DNA from: Blastomussa wellsi
Taxonomy: Eukaryota > Cnidaria > Anthozoa > Scleractinia > Plerogyridae
DNA length: 64,000 nt
Direction: 5' to 3'
Assembly (NCBI GenBank): GCA_947652115.1
Contig: OX393566.1
Span: 25,300,307-25,364,306 of the forward strand
The notes under the pieces are model-generated. The model saw only the letters and a program-made list of their open reading frames with translations, was not told the origin of the DNA and ran no database searches. Each line of letters opens with the position of its first letter. Position 1 is the first letter of the stretch. The position numbers were made by a program, and so were the translations under genes. Of this stretch, positions 23,401 to 35,200 are shown in pieces.

Positions 23401-25096
23401 GTCAGTCATGTTATAAAGTAGAGCAAAACATGACAACTTACACCAGAAGTTGGAATGAGTCTATTTAAATATCAGCAGTGTAGTTACCATAATAACTGAT
23501 GGTCTAGGAGCAGCCAAGTAATCAACTTACGATAGCACCAAGATTATTGTACAGTAAAGGCAGGTTTACATACAGTGCAATTCTGATTTTAAACCGTCCC
23601 TTGATTTCTTGAGTCTCTCAATAACCTATAACAATTATTAGTACAGTAGTTTCACAAATGTACAATTTTATTCTTAAGTCGCAAAGTCCCTGATCTCTTG
23701 ACTGAACTGAACTTTGTGTTCCTTGAGGTTCAAAAAATTGAGATTTCACTCTAAATATACAAATGTTTGGTTGAGTGATTAAATGACAGCCTTGTTCTGA
23801 GGTGTGATTGAGGTGAATTAAAATAATATGAAAATGAATGCACAAATAAAAGGTAACTGCCTTAATAGTCCAGTAGATCATCTTTGCAGTGATCTTTGTA
23901 TGAATAAAAATAACTATCAGTAACAAACATAATGACTGTTTCTCCATATCAGGTCCTTAAACCAGGTGGATTGCTGTTCTTTCGTGATTATGGACTGTTT
24001 GACCATGCAATGTTGAGATTTAGTCCTGCAAATAAACTTTCAGATAACTTTTATGTTCGACAAGATGGAACCAGAGCTTATTACTTTTCAAAAGGCAAGT
24101 TGCACCAACATATTTTGCTCTCTTTTTACCAAAGAAAATGGGTTGTTCCTCATACTGTTTTCCGTCCATTACAGAAAAAATTAGTGAAAAGTCAGAGTTG
24201 TATTTTTCTCTGTCTACAACAAACATGTTAGTATTGAAATCACAAGTGAAACCGGAATCACAACATTTCAAGACTGGTATGACTAAAGTAGTTCTATTTT
24301 TTTAAAATCTGGCATTCATGTTCTACCAGTCTCCCCTTTTATAAGCATTCATCTCCCTGTCAATGTCTAGTTAGTGTACCATCAGGCATTTTTTCAAGAC
24401 GTATCAAAAGGTTATGATATCATTAAATGGACAATGTTACAGACATTTTTTGTCTTTTTTTAGTGAAATGGCCACAAAATTATGACTACGTTCTTTCACC
24501 CATACAGAAAATGCTCCTAGAGCATAGACTATTAGAGAGAAGGATATCAAACAACTTGTTTAAGAAAGAGGGTGACTGTAAATTAGATTCATCAATTGTT
24601 CAAAATCACAAATCCAAAATCAATTTTTCTAAATCTAAATTAAGCTCCTGAAGGTATCACAGAGTCAGTGATATCTGACTCCATATATAGCTTCAGTACA
24701 CTGGCATTGTAATTTTAACAAAACTTGAGCACTGTTTTAAGGTTTCCATTGGTAATGGTATAAACATATTTTTGGGCTGTTGAATTGTCGAAGTTATACT
24801 CACAGTGACAGTGTTCCTTTAAGTAAAACTGGATGGGTGATCAAAAGAAAAATGATGGTTAAGCTGAAGTAAAGAAAATCCAGTTAAAGAAAGCAAGACA
24901 GTTCTGATTTTTGAGGTTAAATAATATTGTATTTTTGTTTGTTTCAGACCTTGTTGAAACACTATTTCATGAAGCTGGATTTCAAACAATAGTCACTGAA
25001 TATGCACACAGGAGAACGGTAAACAAAAAGGAGGGAATTGATGTCCCGAGGATATTTGTGCAAGCCAAATTTATAAAACCAGAAAAGACCTCCTGA
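20438..25096 (+). CDS. mettl6: METTL6-type tRNA N3-methylcytidine (m3C) methyltransferase
   Basis: Five exons join in frame: 20438-20650, 21856-21987, 22646-22816, 23953-24094, 24948-25096; 268 aa (human METTL6 is about 284). Family knowledge: METTL6 makes m3C at position 32 of tRNA-Ser using S-adenosylmethionine. The N-terminal block SDFKQNKLEREAQKNWDLFY and FFKDRHWTT are diagnostic. EAGCGVGN is the SAM-binding motif I; ACDFS, FALSAIHPDKM, VLKPGGLLFFRDYG and NFYVRQDGTRAYYFS follow in the usual order. The C-terminal EYAHRRTVNKKEGIDVPRIF matches METTL6 more than METTL2/8. The intron after exon 4 starts with GC (AAAG|GCAAGT) instead of GT. An in-frame ATG 12 bases upstream (20426) is a less likely start. 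Confidence 0.95.
21485..21790. repeat. Interspersed repeat (CATATGAAAGGGG family), METTL6 intron 1
   Basis: Begins CACATATGAAAGGGGCAGGG and ends GGTCAAAAAAAGCTTGGGCC, then CTTTAGGGGTTTAATTCAAA. The copy at 31978-32100 has the same start words and the inverse of the same end words. It is non-coding; an 142-aa frame running through it (21305-21733) is not a gene. Confidence 0.6.
22976..23052 (-). mobile_element. SINE fragment (tRNA-like head)
   Basis: Reverse complement of the head of the SINE at 63415-63708 (words CTGATCCAGAGTCCAG and GGCCACTGTG). In METTL6 intron 3. Confidence 0.5.
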
Positions 25097-26958
25097 CTTT
25101 AACCTTGCCAGTTCTCCCCAGAATATGTGGAAATTGTTAACCATTGCCAGGGTGGAAATGTTGAACAGAAATCTATCAAGTGGCAATCCACCAGCATGAA
25201 TGGTAAAGAGTTATTTGAAGCCCTCCTCTGCACCACCAAGGCACTGTCTGGAAAGATTGTGATTCATGATAAGGGCTTCTGCCGAGCACTTCGCTTACTA
25301 ATTAGTAAGTGGCTCCAAGTCTTTAATTGGCAATAATCAGTAAATCAAGATGCAGTGATAAAGAGCGTGGATGCAAAGCTGAGAGACTGCCTGCCCTCTA
25401 AAAACAAAATGGCAGCCGAAGGAGGGGAAAGGAGCGTTTTGGTTTGGTTGATTTAGTGGATTTTTGATAGAAGCTTCATCACAAATTCCATTCCAGTTGG
25501 TCATAATTTTCCTTGATTTACTGCAGTCTCATTGTAGCAGATTTGCAACTGGATTTTGCTGCCTAATTGTGGCCTGAATACAACTCTGATGCACAATAGG
25601 CATTCAGGATACAAGAAGTTAATATATAAAGTTTCAAGGTATTTCTCAGCTTGTCCAGGAATTTTTTTAAGCCCATTTTTGTTGGCAGAAAAATATCTAG
25701 AGGTAATATTCAAAATGCAAAATGAAAGGCAGCTTGCAGACTGTAATATATTTGGGCGAGGGTAATTTGTTGAAAGCAGAACGCCGAATGCACTGTGTAC
25801 TTGGGTTATTTTCACTCATAAAAACAGCATTGTATTGTATCCGGCCCTTTCCAACAATTATAATCTGACGAAAGCGAACATGAGTGAAACTAACTGCTAG
25901 TTAACATTAATTACAAGCAGTAATTTGGGAGAATTCAAGTCAGTTGCGTCTCGGGCTTGAATAACTTTCCCAGGAAACTAAGACGTCAAAACCATGTTAA
26001 CATACTCTCATCTAAACACACCTATCAACCAATGAGAGCGTGCGTAGTATCTCAGTTATTTTATAAAAATATGTGGTGTAAATTTAGTGTAGCAGTGTTG
26101 GTTTTGTATAAAATGAATTTTCTACAAAGAAATTGAAGTTAACAAAAATCTTATTTGGCCAAATTGTTTTATGGAGATTAAAGACATTGGTTGTGCCATA
26201 GTTAGTAGAGGAGACTAACTATGGTTGTGCAATTCTTGGCAATTCAAATACTCACACAAGCTGGAAATGTCAAATGCAAACAATCATTTCAGGTGCTAAC
26301 AGCAATTAGTATATACTCAAACAGTGGATAGCGTTGTTGATGCGCGCTAATTGGCTCAAACTGTGTTAACCCATTGACTCCTAAACCGGCCCTAACCGGC
26401 CGTGGCAGACCTTTAACCTTTGTTCCGCTTCTGACGTCATCAGCTTTGACCAAAATAGGAATCCCATTTTCCCCAGTTCTGTTACAATTTCGGCCCTTGA
26501 GATTCTGAAAGCTGTTTAAGACATTGTATAAAGTTTGAAATAACGTGGAATAAAAGGTCAATAACATTCAATTTTACCTTTTTCAATGAAATAAGGAAAA
26601 TTCATCCGGCTTGTTTTGTTTGAGGTTTTTTTGTTTTTTGTTTGAGGTTTTTGCCTCAAATACAAACTGAAATCAAATCTCCCAAAAGCGATCAAATAGG
26701 CAAATGAGAGGGCATAAACAAACCAAGAATTCATTTTCCTTATTTTATTGACATAGAAGGCAAAATGGAAGTTCCTGACCTATTAATTCCAGGTTATTTT
26801 AAACTTTAAAAAATGTCTTTAACAGCGTTCAGAATCTCAACGGCCCAAATAGAAAGAACACGGCGTACATAAGAAAGTCGTTGTACACTTGATAAATTTA
26901 CTTAAATCTTTTATTACTTGATCCGTAAGTTTAAGACGCCTTGTTAAAATAATACACG

Positions 26959-27128
26959 GTTGAGGTTTGGGCTGCAAGTGCTACGCCCCGAGGGGTTGGG
27001 GTTTGGGCTGCCAGTGCTACGCCCCGAGGGGTTGGGGTTTGGGCTGCCAGTGCTAAGCCCCGAGGGGTTGAGGTTTGGGCTGCCAGTGCTACGCCCCGAG
27101 GGGCTGAGGTTCGGGCTACAAGTGCTAC
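26959..27128. repeat. 36-bp minisatellite, about 4.7 units
   Basis: The unit is GTTGAGGTTTGGGCTGCAAG followed by TGCTACGCCCCGAGGG. Four near-identical units precede a degraded partial one. GC-rich in an AT-rich setting. Because 36 is a multiple of three, a frame stays open on each strand. Confidence 0.9.
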
Positions 27129-27635
27129 CAGCCGCTGACAGCTATCCCTGTGATTCCTATTGTTTTGCTCTATTTTTCCAAAATCTGCCTGCCTCACCCA
27201 AGCACTTCTTTGATGTTTTTAACAATTTTCAAAGTTTTTGCCAACTAGAAAACCTAGTGTAGTACTAGGCAAATTGTCCTGATGGCAGATTTCCACCGCA
27301 ATATGCACTTGGTTAACAAAATTTTTTTGTCTTGGCCAAAAATCTATTCCAGTTCTTTCTCTAGCAAATTTTTAGTTTGGCAATCGTGTATGTACATCAA
27401 AACACCACATTATTCCCTTCAATCACCTTGAATTTGAAGACGTAGGGACCTATGAAAAGCGATATCAAATATTTTCATTGACGTTTTCTTTCCATTCATG
27501 GCGGGCAAATTTGACGTTTGACGAAGGAGCCTTTGAAGTTTGGCGCGGTTTGACGAAATTTGGTTGTAAAAAATTATATTTTGCAAAACCTATCAAAAAT
27601 TCGCCAAGTCTGTCTCGAATCAAGTGGCCGCCAAG

Positions 27636-27876
27636 TTTCCGCAGCTTATCCCGGTTTCCTTAGCATAAAGCGACTGTGAGTATTTCTACTCCCCCTGTTT
27701 GGGATGATGTCCATCGTAGGATTACCCCCCAGCAGTAAATTTACCGGTACCCATTTATACACCTGGGCGAAAAGAGGCACTGAGAATAAAGTGTCTTGCC
27801 CAGGAACATAACGTATAACCCGGCCAGGGCTCGAACCTACATCTTCCGATCCAGAGTCGATACAGTCATAGGTCAA
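27636..27876 (-). mobile_element. tRNA-derived SINE, diverged copy
   Basis: Shares with 63415-63708 the inverse of GGGCAAGACACTTTA, CCAGGTGTATAAATGGGTAC and ACTGCTGGGGGG, plus GGCTCGAACCTAC as a B-box inverse. No target duplication found. Confidence 0.7.
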
Positions 27877-28416
27877 AATAAACAAAATAAAAATGATAAA
27901 CACAAAATAAACGGATGAGGTAATTTTTTAAGTCAAAGTAGAAACCTAAAACACCAAAATCAATAGTTGCAGTAATAAGAAAACAAGGCAAAAATCATAA
28001 CAAAAATTCTTTATTGATACTCTTCGATTCCCTCGAACAAAGTACTTTTACTACAAGAGATCCTTTAAAAAGTAGTAATACAAAAACCGGCACCAATACA
28101 CCTCCCACAAGTGATGCGAAAGCTGAATAACAAATAACTGTAATCAAATGACTGTAACAGTTTTGAAAATAACGTTTTTTACATGTAATTCACTGGATTT
28201 AAAACTGCCTGTTGCGTTCCAACATGCCAGCTAGAGGTCGAGTCAGTTAAAAGTAGAACAGAGGCTTCGGACAGGGAAATCCGTCCTTTCTTTGCAAAGA
28301 AAAGCGGACGAAGGGACTCTTTCTTGTAATCGACAACTTCTATATTTTCCTGGACATCTTCACAGGTCTGCGATGCCTTCAGTTAAGCTGGTACATGTGT
28401 CTGGGAAGTAGCAGTA

Positions 28417-28800
28417 GCAGGCCTTCCAACCCCTGACAAAGGAAAATCTGGAGACCCATGAAAAAAATCGGGAGATTGTACAAGAAGTAGTGAGATTCTA
28501 CATTTTTTTTCCGATCAAGATTAAACAAATCCATTTTCCATCGAGACAAAGTTCTAAGCATAAGCAAAAATCACAGCAGTTCGGTACAAAATAGTAAGAA
28601 CAGTGTTCTCCTTTATTAGTTTATACCTTTATGGCACTAGCATTCCACGTTAATTTTCCATATTTATTCAGCGAGACAATTGATTTCATTTCAGAATGAT
28701 TTTTCCCCAAAAGCCGTGAGATTGGGAGCCTTGTCGTGAGACCGTGAGAAATGACAAAAATCGTGAGACTCGCGGCAGAACCGTGAGTTGGCAGGTCTGC
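28417..28800. mobile_element. Inverted-repeat element with GCAGACCTGCCAAC-type ends
   Basis: Left end GCAGGCCTTCCAACCC; the right end reads GTTGGCAGGTCTGC, an imperfect inverse. The interior contains repeated CCGTGAGA words. The end word is shared with the element at 15678-15838. Confidence 0.5.
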
Positions 28801-29288
28801 AGTAATGTCGAGTTGATTTATGCAAGTTCGAGCCGCTTTCTGTATCACCCCTCATAAACATCATAAATCCTGTGATGTTCATATGAAAATAAAAGAAATA
28901 TATTCCGTTTATAGCTTCCACAACAATTAATGACCAAATAACCTTATAGCATGCGTTGCAAAAGCACAATGCATGCATCGTCCTCGCCCGCACTTACTAA
29001 CCTTTGGTTATTACTAGGTTTAGCACACTGTACGTGCCTATGAGTTATTTTGGCGTGAGAGTGGGGTTGTGCCCAGTCTCGTCCCAGTCTTCAAACACTT
29101 GTGGAACATGTGCAAATTGCTCTCAAGCGTGTTGACCTGTCATTTTTCTAAAATTTTAGCTTCATTGTCTCATTTTCCGCCAAGATATCTTGCCCACTTG
29201 ATCGTATATTGGTCATAAAGGCTCACATGGTATCGATAATTTCAAACTGACGCGTTCCTGAGACAAAATGGCTTGAAAAATTGTCGTG

Positions 29289-32200
29289 ATGGTCAGCAGT
29301 TCAAGTTGGCGAATAGACGACATGGATGGCGGTTTGGATGGAGGTCTCGCCTCGGAGTTGTTGAATCTCTCTGGCTTGGGCAATGAATATGGAGCTGAGG
29401 GAGCTTACAACATGAGGTATGGACTAGTACGTTGTCAGTAATGAAAAAGAAAGACAGTATGTTTGCTTATTCTTCAAAGGGTTTGCATGAGTTGCTGGAT
29501 CATGTTAATCTACAATTGTAGTCGACACTTAATTAGATACTTAGTTTGTTTTCAAATAGAAAGTGCTTTATAAGTATTTTTTTTAATCGCGAGGAATGCG
29601 GATTTTGCATTCGAAAGTAAAAGATTCTTGCAGGATTAAGTTTGGAAACATGCATAAAAGACAGAACTGACTTTCAATTTGTTTACATAATTTATACGGG
29701 ACGGTATAAAATTAAATTCAGGACATTAAAATGTCAAATCTCAGAGGCCACGATCCTTTTGGTCAGCACCAAGAATCAATACCTCTGGGCGCCTCCAAAC
29801 CCAGAAGTCCTTGACTCACATACTCATCATTAAATCTGACAAATCTGATAAGTACTCTGTGCATGCTGTGAAAATCCCAACTGAAATTACCCAGGATGAA
29901 GATGAAGACATTTTTTATTTTAAGTGTTATGAGAACAACTTAAAACATATGTCAGTTGTGTATGCATGCATTAATAAATCTACTGATTTGCATAACTAAC
30001 AATAACTGCCTAATATTACACGACAAAGCTTTTTGTGCAGAATTAAAATTTGCGCACTCGCTGCTGGGCAAAATTTAGTATTGTACGAATTTTTTTCGAC
30101 TTAATGATTCCGTATTTCATTGAATCAAAACAAATCCGATCGATATGTTCCAAAAACTTATCGACTAGTCAGCTTTCGTTTGATACTTTCGTGGCTAAGC
30201 CACGCTCCATTAAGGCGAGATCATTAAAGTTTTCAGTCGAGGTAGGTAAAATTTGTTTCTTCTTAAATGCGATTTTTAGCGCGCGTGGAATTACCTATTT
30301 ACAGTTGAGCGGTCTGCTCTCGCAAAATGCGATACAGATTAAACTTTTTTTTGGACATAGGTAAAGCTTAAAGGCCTAGGTTTGTCAGCATAAAAGAAAT
30401 TTTTGTTTTCAGTTTCGTATCTTTGAAATTGACGCAAGAGTTTATTTGCATTTTTGGTGAGGTGTTCCTATTTCCGGACACCTAATGATAGCAAACTAGT
30501 TTCTGTTTTAAATGCAATCTCATCAAAGAGTTATTGAAAGACAAGCGTTTTTATCACTCCCTTTCGAAATTTCAACTCACCTGAAATAATTATTTGGAAA
30601 AAAATACTTGCGTCAGTTGTTTTCCAAGTCCAGTCCAGTATCTAACAAATCAGTCGCCAGTCTTCTTTGTCTTGCCGTGATACAAATCAAATATGTCGGC
30701 GTGAGTGGTTTCAAAACATTGATGACTTCTTTGCTAAATAATCGAAAGAAAAAGCTTTCAATTTCGGACAAAAAGTAATCTTTTAAATGAATGTTTCTTT
30801 AGTCAACTTTTATAAGATATATTTTGCCATGAAGGAGAAGAATGTTCCCAAGAAAAGCGGAGTATTGATCTTGTAACGATCGTCCGGAAATAGGGCAACC
30901 AACTTGACAAACTCTTTCCAAAATTACAAAGAATCGAAAGAGCTTCAGACGATGAAACTTTACGACCTACTTACCAGAAATGGAAGCTAACTTGTGGCTG
31001 AATTTCAGCTTGTTTGCGTTGTTCTGAGGTAAGATATTACAGTTTATGCAAAAAGTGTCCGGGAATAGGGCAACATACTGTATATTTTACATACCTGTGT
31101 AAATATAGTCTTGGTAGCCTATAACTGGCATTGATATTTGTGCAGTCCTGTAAAATATCTATACCTGCCACACTCCCCCACCCCTATGGAAATTCCAGTT
31201 AAGGTTAATACAATGCCATTGTTTATGTTTTATGGTCTTTGAGATCTCCCAAGGATTTCTAATCCCTTTTGTGGAGGGTGAGTACGGAGATTTTCTGGAA
31301 CTTATAACAAATTATATTTGCTGATATTTTTCTTTTCTCATTCAAAGCAATGTCCTCAACCTGTCCATTTTCAAGGACGAGCTGCCATGTGTTCATCAGA
31401 ATATGGACACAATAATTGGTCCTGATTCATCAGCTGTCACAGAGTAAGTTCTGAAGTAACTGGAGTTGGCTGTAAAGGTTCCGATTTGACTCTGTGATTG
31501 TACTGCATGAACCTAAGTCCTCGTTACTTTTTGTGCTATGTTAGAGTGGTATCTACCTCTGCAGTCACATCTCTGGCTTCTCCTTTACAAATAAAGCAGG
31601 AGACGTTAATGGCTTGTGGCATGTCCCCATCCCAGTCATCACAAATTTCATCCGCTGGGAGTGTACAGCCGACAGGGTAGGTGATTTACAGTTTGAAGTA
31701 AACTAATAGCTGCTCTAGACTGTGTATGACGTAGTAATAGCAGGGCCGGAGTGGTGCAATCAAATCCTGTATACATGTACATATCCAATAGTACCATCCA
31801 TTTAACAAATAGATTCCATGTTGCCATGCATCCGTTCAGTAATAGATCACTGATGACATCAAAATGTGGTAAGAACAAAAATGGTACACATGGCGACAGA
31901 TGAGTGTGTAACTGGTGTTCTTACCACATATTGATGTCTTCTGTGATCTAATACTGAACAGATGCATGGCAACATGGACCCAGGGGAGGGGTCTCGCATA
32001 TGAAAGGGGTGGGGATACTCATCAGAATTTTTGAATTAAACCCCTAACGGAAACTGATCTGGATGTGGCTCAAGCTTATTTTTGACCCCACCCCTTTCAT
32101 TATTTAGCTTTTGATTCCCCTTCCCCTTTAATTTACAACTCAGTGTTATTCCTGTATGGATTTAAGTGTGGATTATTTCCAGGAACCACATATTCTAAAT

Positions 32201-35200
32201 GATATCTGACAAAGTTAGGTTTACTAATCTGTCTAACTACAACAATGTATAATTTGATTTTTGTCTTTCCATGCCTTTTTCAGTCTGGGCTATGGGTTTA
32301 TCCACATTTTGAAAGCTCCGACCTCTCCAACAAAGAAACTTGAAGAAGACTCACTGACGTATCTCAATCAAGGTATGGTACAGCTTGCTTTAAAGCATTA
32401 ACTTAAATTACCAAGATTTCATAATAATGATTAAAAATATAATTATATATTAAAAACAATGTGGGACCTGCGTGGCAAAATGTATACTTGTTTGGAGCGT
32501 GATCATGTTAGAGATTTTAACTTTGTTAATATCCACTGTGGCGCAAGTGGAGGTTGGGTACTCGGGCCTGGGGGTGCGACCCCAATCACACCACTAGGTG
32601 GAAAAACACCCAACTGGCCTGGCCTCCCCACCATAGCATCCATGACACTGACGCTAGAGCCCAGTGGAAGTCAATCATTAAAAAACTCAGAACACAATGC
32701 CAGGCAAACAAAATGGCAACCACAATGTAAGCACAACACTAGCACATGTAATGGCGTGCACACTTGTGCAGATGCAGCATACCGCCAGACAAGGATCCCT
32801 CCACACTGAAGAGCAACGAGCTACAATGCTACAAACACTAAAAGTAGCCATGCTACACGGCTGCAAGAACAGCCAGCATACCACCTGGGAATGCCTGAAT
32901 GCCACTGACAAAGTTGTTAACTACATTAAAATATCATTTTATAAGCCATTAATAATTCTTGTAAAATGGGCCATAACAGTTTGAATCTCACTTTATGTTC
33001 TTGATGTCAATTTCAGGGCAGCCTTATTTGTTGGAGATGATATGTCTTCCAGTGGAGGGTGCAGAGTTTGAGGGACAATTTTTGAAGGTAAAGAGATTGC
33101 TCTTGCATGAATCATAGATCATTATCATTCAGTACTAAATTTGGTTGCCCGTTTTCTGTTTCCTTGCCAATATAGAGTGTCGTAAAGCTCTGTTTTTATG
33201 AGAGAAAACTTCAATTCCAAGAATCTGAAAAATATGAGGAATGGAAAAACAACCGGCCTGCTGACAGGATTTTGGAAATAGGTAATAATAATCATTACCG
33301 ATTATCAATATTTAACTGGCATGTCTTTTTTGCACAGTTCATTATTTTACAATTTTCACTATGTACAATGTACACAGACCTGTTAAATTGATTTCATTTT
33401 TACTTACTGAATAGATTTATTTACCTGCCTCAGGGGTCTTTTCATACTTATCTGGCTTCTTTTAATAGATGTTCCCATGTCAAGTGGTGTCTCAAACATT
33501 AGAAGTAAAGGAAACTTACTTAACTGTTATGAATTTGAGTGGGATCCAACCAAGGGACCAAAAGTTTATGTCATTGTGAGTAATGTGTATATCATTGTAA
33601 CTAAAAGTAACTTAAAGCTAATTTTCTGTTTCTGACAATATAATATGTGGGGTGGGCAGAGACAGCAGTTGTCCAAAATCTGGTCATTTCCCAATTATAC
33701 CTCTCCAAATCAGAGGCCTGCGTTTGAGTGGACTTAAGCTTGAGGCTTGCGAGAAGAAATGGATTCAAGTGCTTTATACTGCAGATCAAGAGCGTCATGC
33801 TAAAGTCCAAGCCTGTGTCATTGTTAAATGTATAATCTAAGTTGGTGACCGGAAATCGGTGACTTAATAATTAGGACCGGAAGAGACATTTGTATCTGTT
33901 GTTTTTATTAAGTGATTATCTTGATTGACAGTTGTAATCGGAGAGAGTTGTTTTTTGATCATGGCACAATGTAAATCGAATAGGAAAATATCAAGGAGTG
34001 GACATCGACATTAAAGAGGCTAAAATACATATTCGTGGTGTGGAATCAGTGGAATCAATCGTGAGAGAGTGAGTGAGAGTGTACCGCGCACATTTTCGGT
34101 ACATTTGTGGTGCCGGGACCAGGATCGGAACTGTTATCGAGGAAACATTTGTGTACAACAACACGAGGCAAGCAAACATGAGTGATCCGGAGACCGAGGG
34201 CCCAAGCGAAGACGAACAGCGCCTGGAAAAGGACATAGACAAGGAAATCAACAAACTAAAATACTTTTTGGAGGAAACAGATGAAATGATTCAAGTTGGA
34301 GATTACATAGAGATGGAAATCGCCGACAAAAGGGCAGGAAAACTCATCGCCAAGTTATCGGATCTTGTTGCGCAAACAGAGGAATTGAAAATTGATCGTG
34401 GTTTGTCATCTCGCTCGGTGAGACAGTGGAAAAAAGAGGTCAGATCCAAGTACGCTGTATTGGTTGAGGACAAGGAAAAGCTTGCAAGAACCTTAAAGAA
34501 CAAACAGGAACAACAAAGCGAGGAAAGCGAACGGCGGAAAGAAGACACAAGGCGTGAACAACAAATGGAAGACGAACGGCGATTGATCGAGTTTCGCGAA
34601 CGACAACAGGAATACGAGCGGCAGTGTTTACAAGAGAAACTCGAGGCGGAGTTGGATATGGCAAAGAAAAGGCTGGAAATCGAAACAAACGCCCGTGCTA
34701 CAAGCGCTAAACTACCGAAATTAAAGATTACGCCATTCAAGGGAACGCCCACCGACTGGGTGCGGTTTGAAAATATGTTCGTCACGCAAGTCCATGTGAA
34801 ACCGATAAGTCCAGAAGAAAAATTCGGCTATCTTTTGGAGATGGTTACCCCTGCAGTGCGTGGGAAAATCGGAAATCTCAAACCCAGCGAGATCGGGTAC
34901 AAAATAGCATGGGAACGATTGAAGACCGAGTATGGTCAAAACAAGCTAGTAGTTAATGCACACGTACAAGAAATCGTCAATCTTCCAAGCGTAAGAGGAA
35001 CCCACTTTACAAGAATTCAAGAATTTTATGAAAATCTCAGCAGAAATTATGACGCGTTGATAACGATGGGAGAGGCAGAAATGTTGCAAGGTTTTGTTAT
35101 CTCTACGCTTAACAAGCTACCCCACGTGAAGCCTGACTTGGTACGGACTGACGACAACTGGGAAAGCTGGAGAATGGAGCATCTGATAAACAACCTACAG

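Larger units (their letters stand above)
25097..29288. other. 4.2-kb gap between METTL6 and the CP2 gene
   Basis: Contains the METTL6 3'UTR and no recognisable gene. Features inside are a 36-bp minisatellite (26959-27128), a SINE copy (27636-27876) and an inverted-repeat element (28417-28800). All frames of 60-100 codons here lack family resemblance and fall on repeats or AT-rich DNA. Confidence 0.6.

Noticed and set aside
24427..24651. Possible extra METTL6 exon after a TTTTTTTAG acceptor near 24463
   Set aside because: Including it breaks the family alignment, whereas the GC-AG join from 24094 to 24948 gives the expected sequence.
32459..32984. Overlapping 74-116-aa frames in CP2 intron 4
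   Set aside because: No recognisable motif; they overlap each other on both strands between well-supported CP2 exons.
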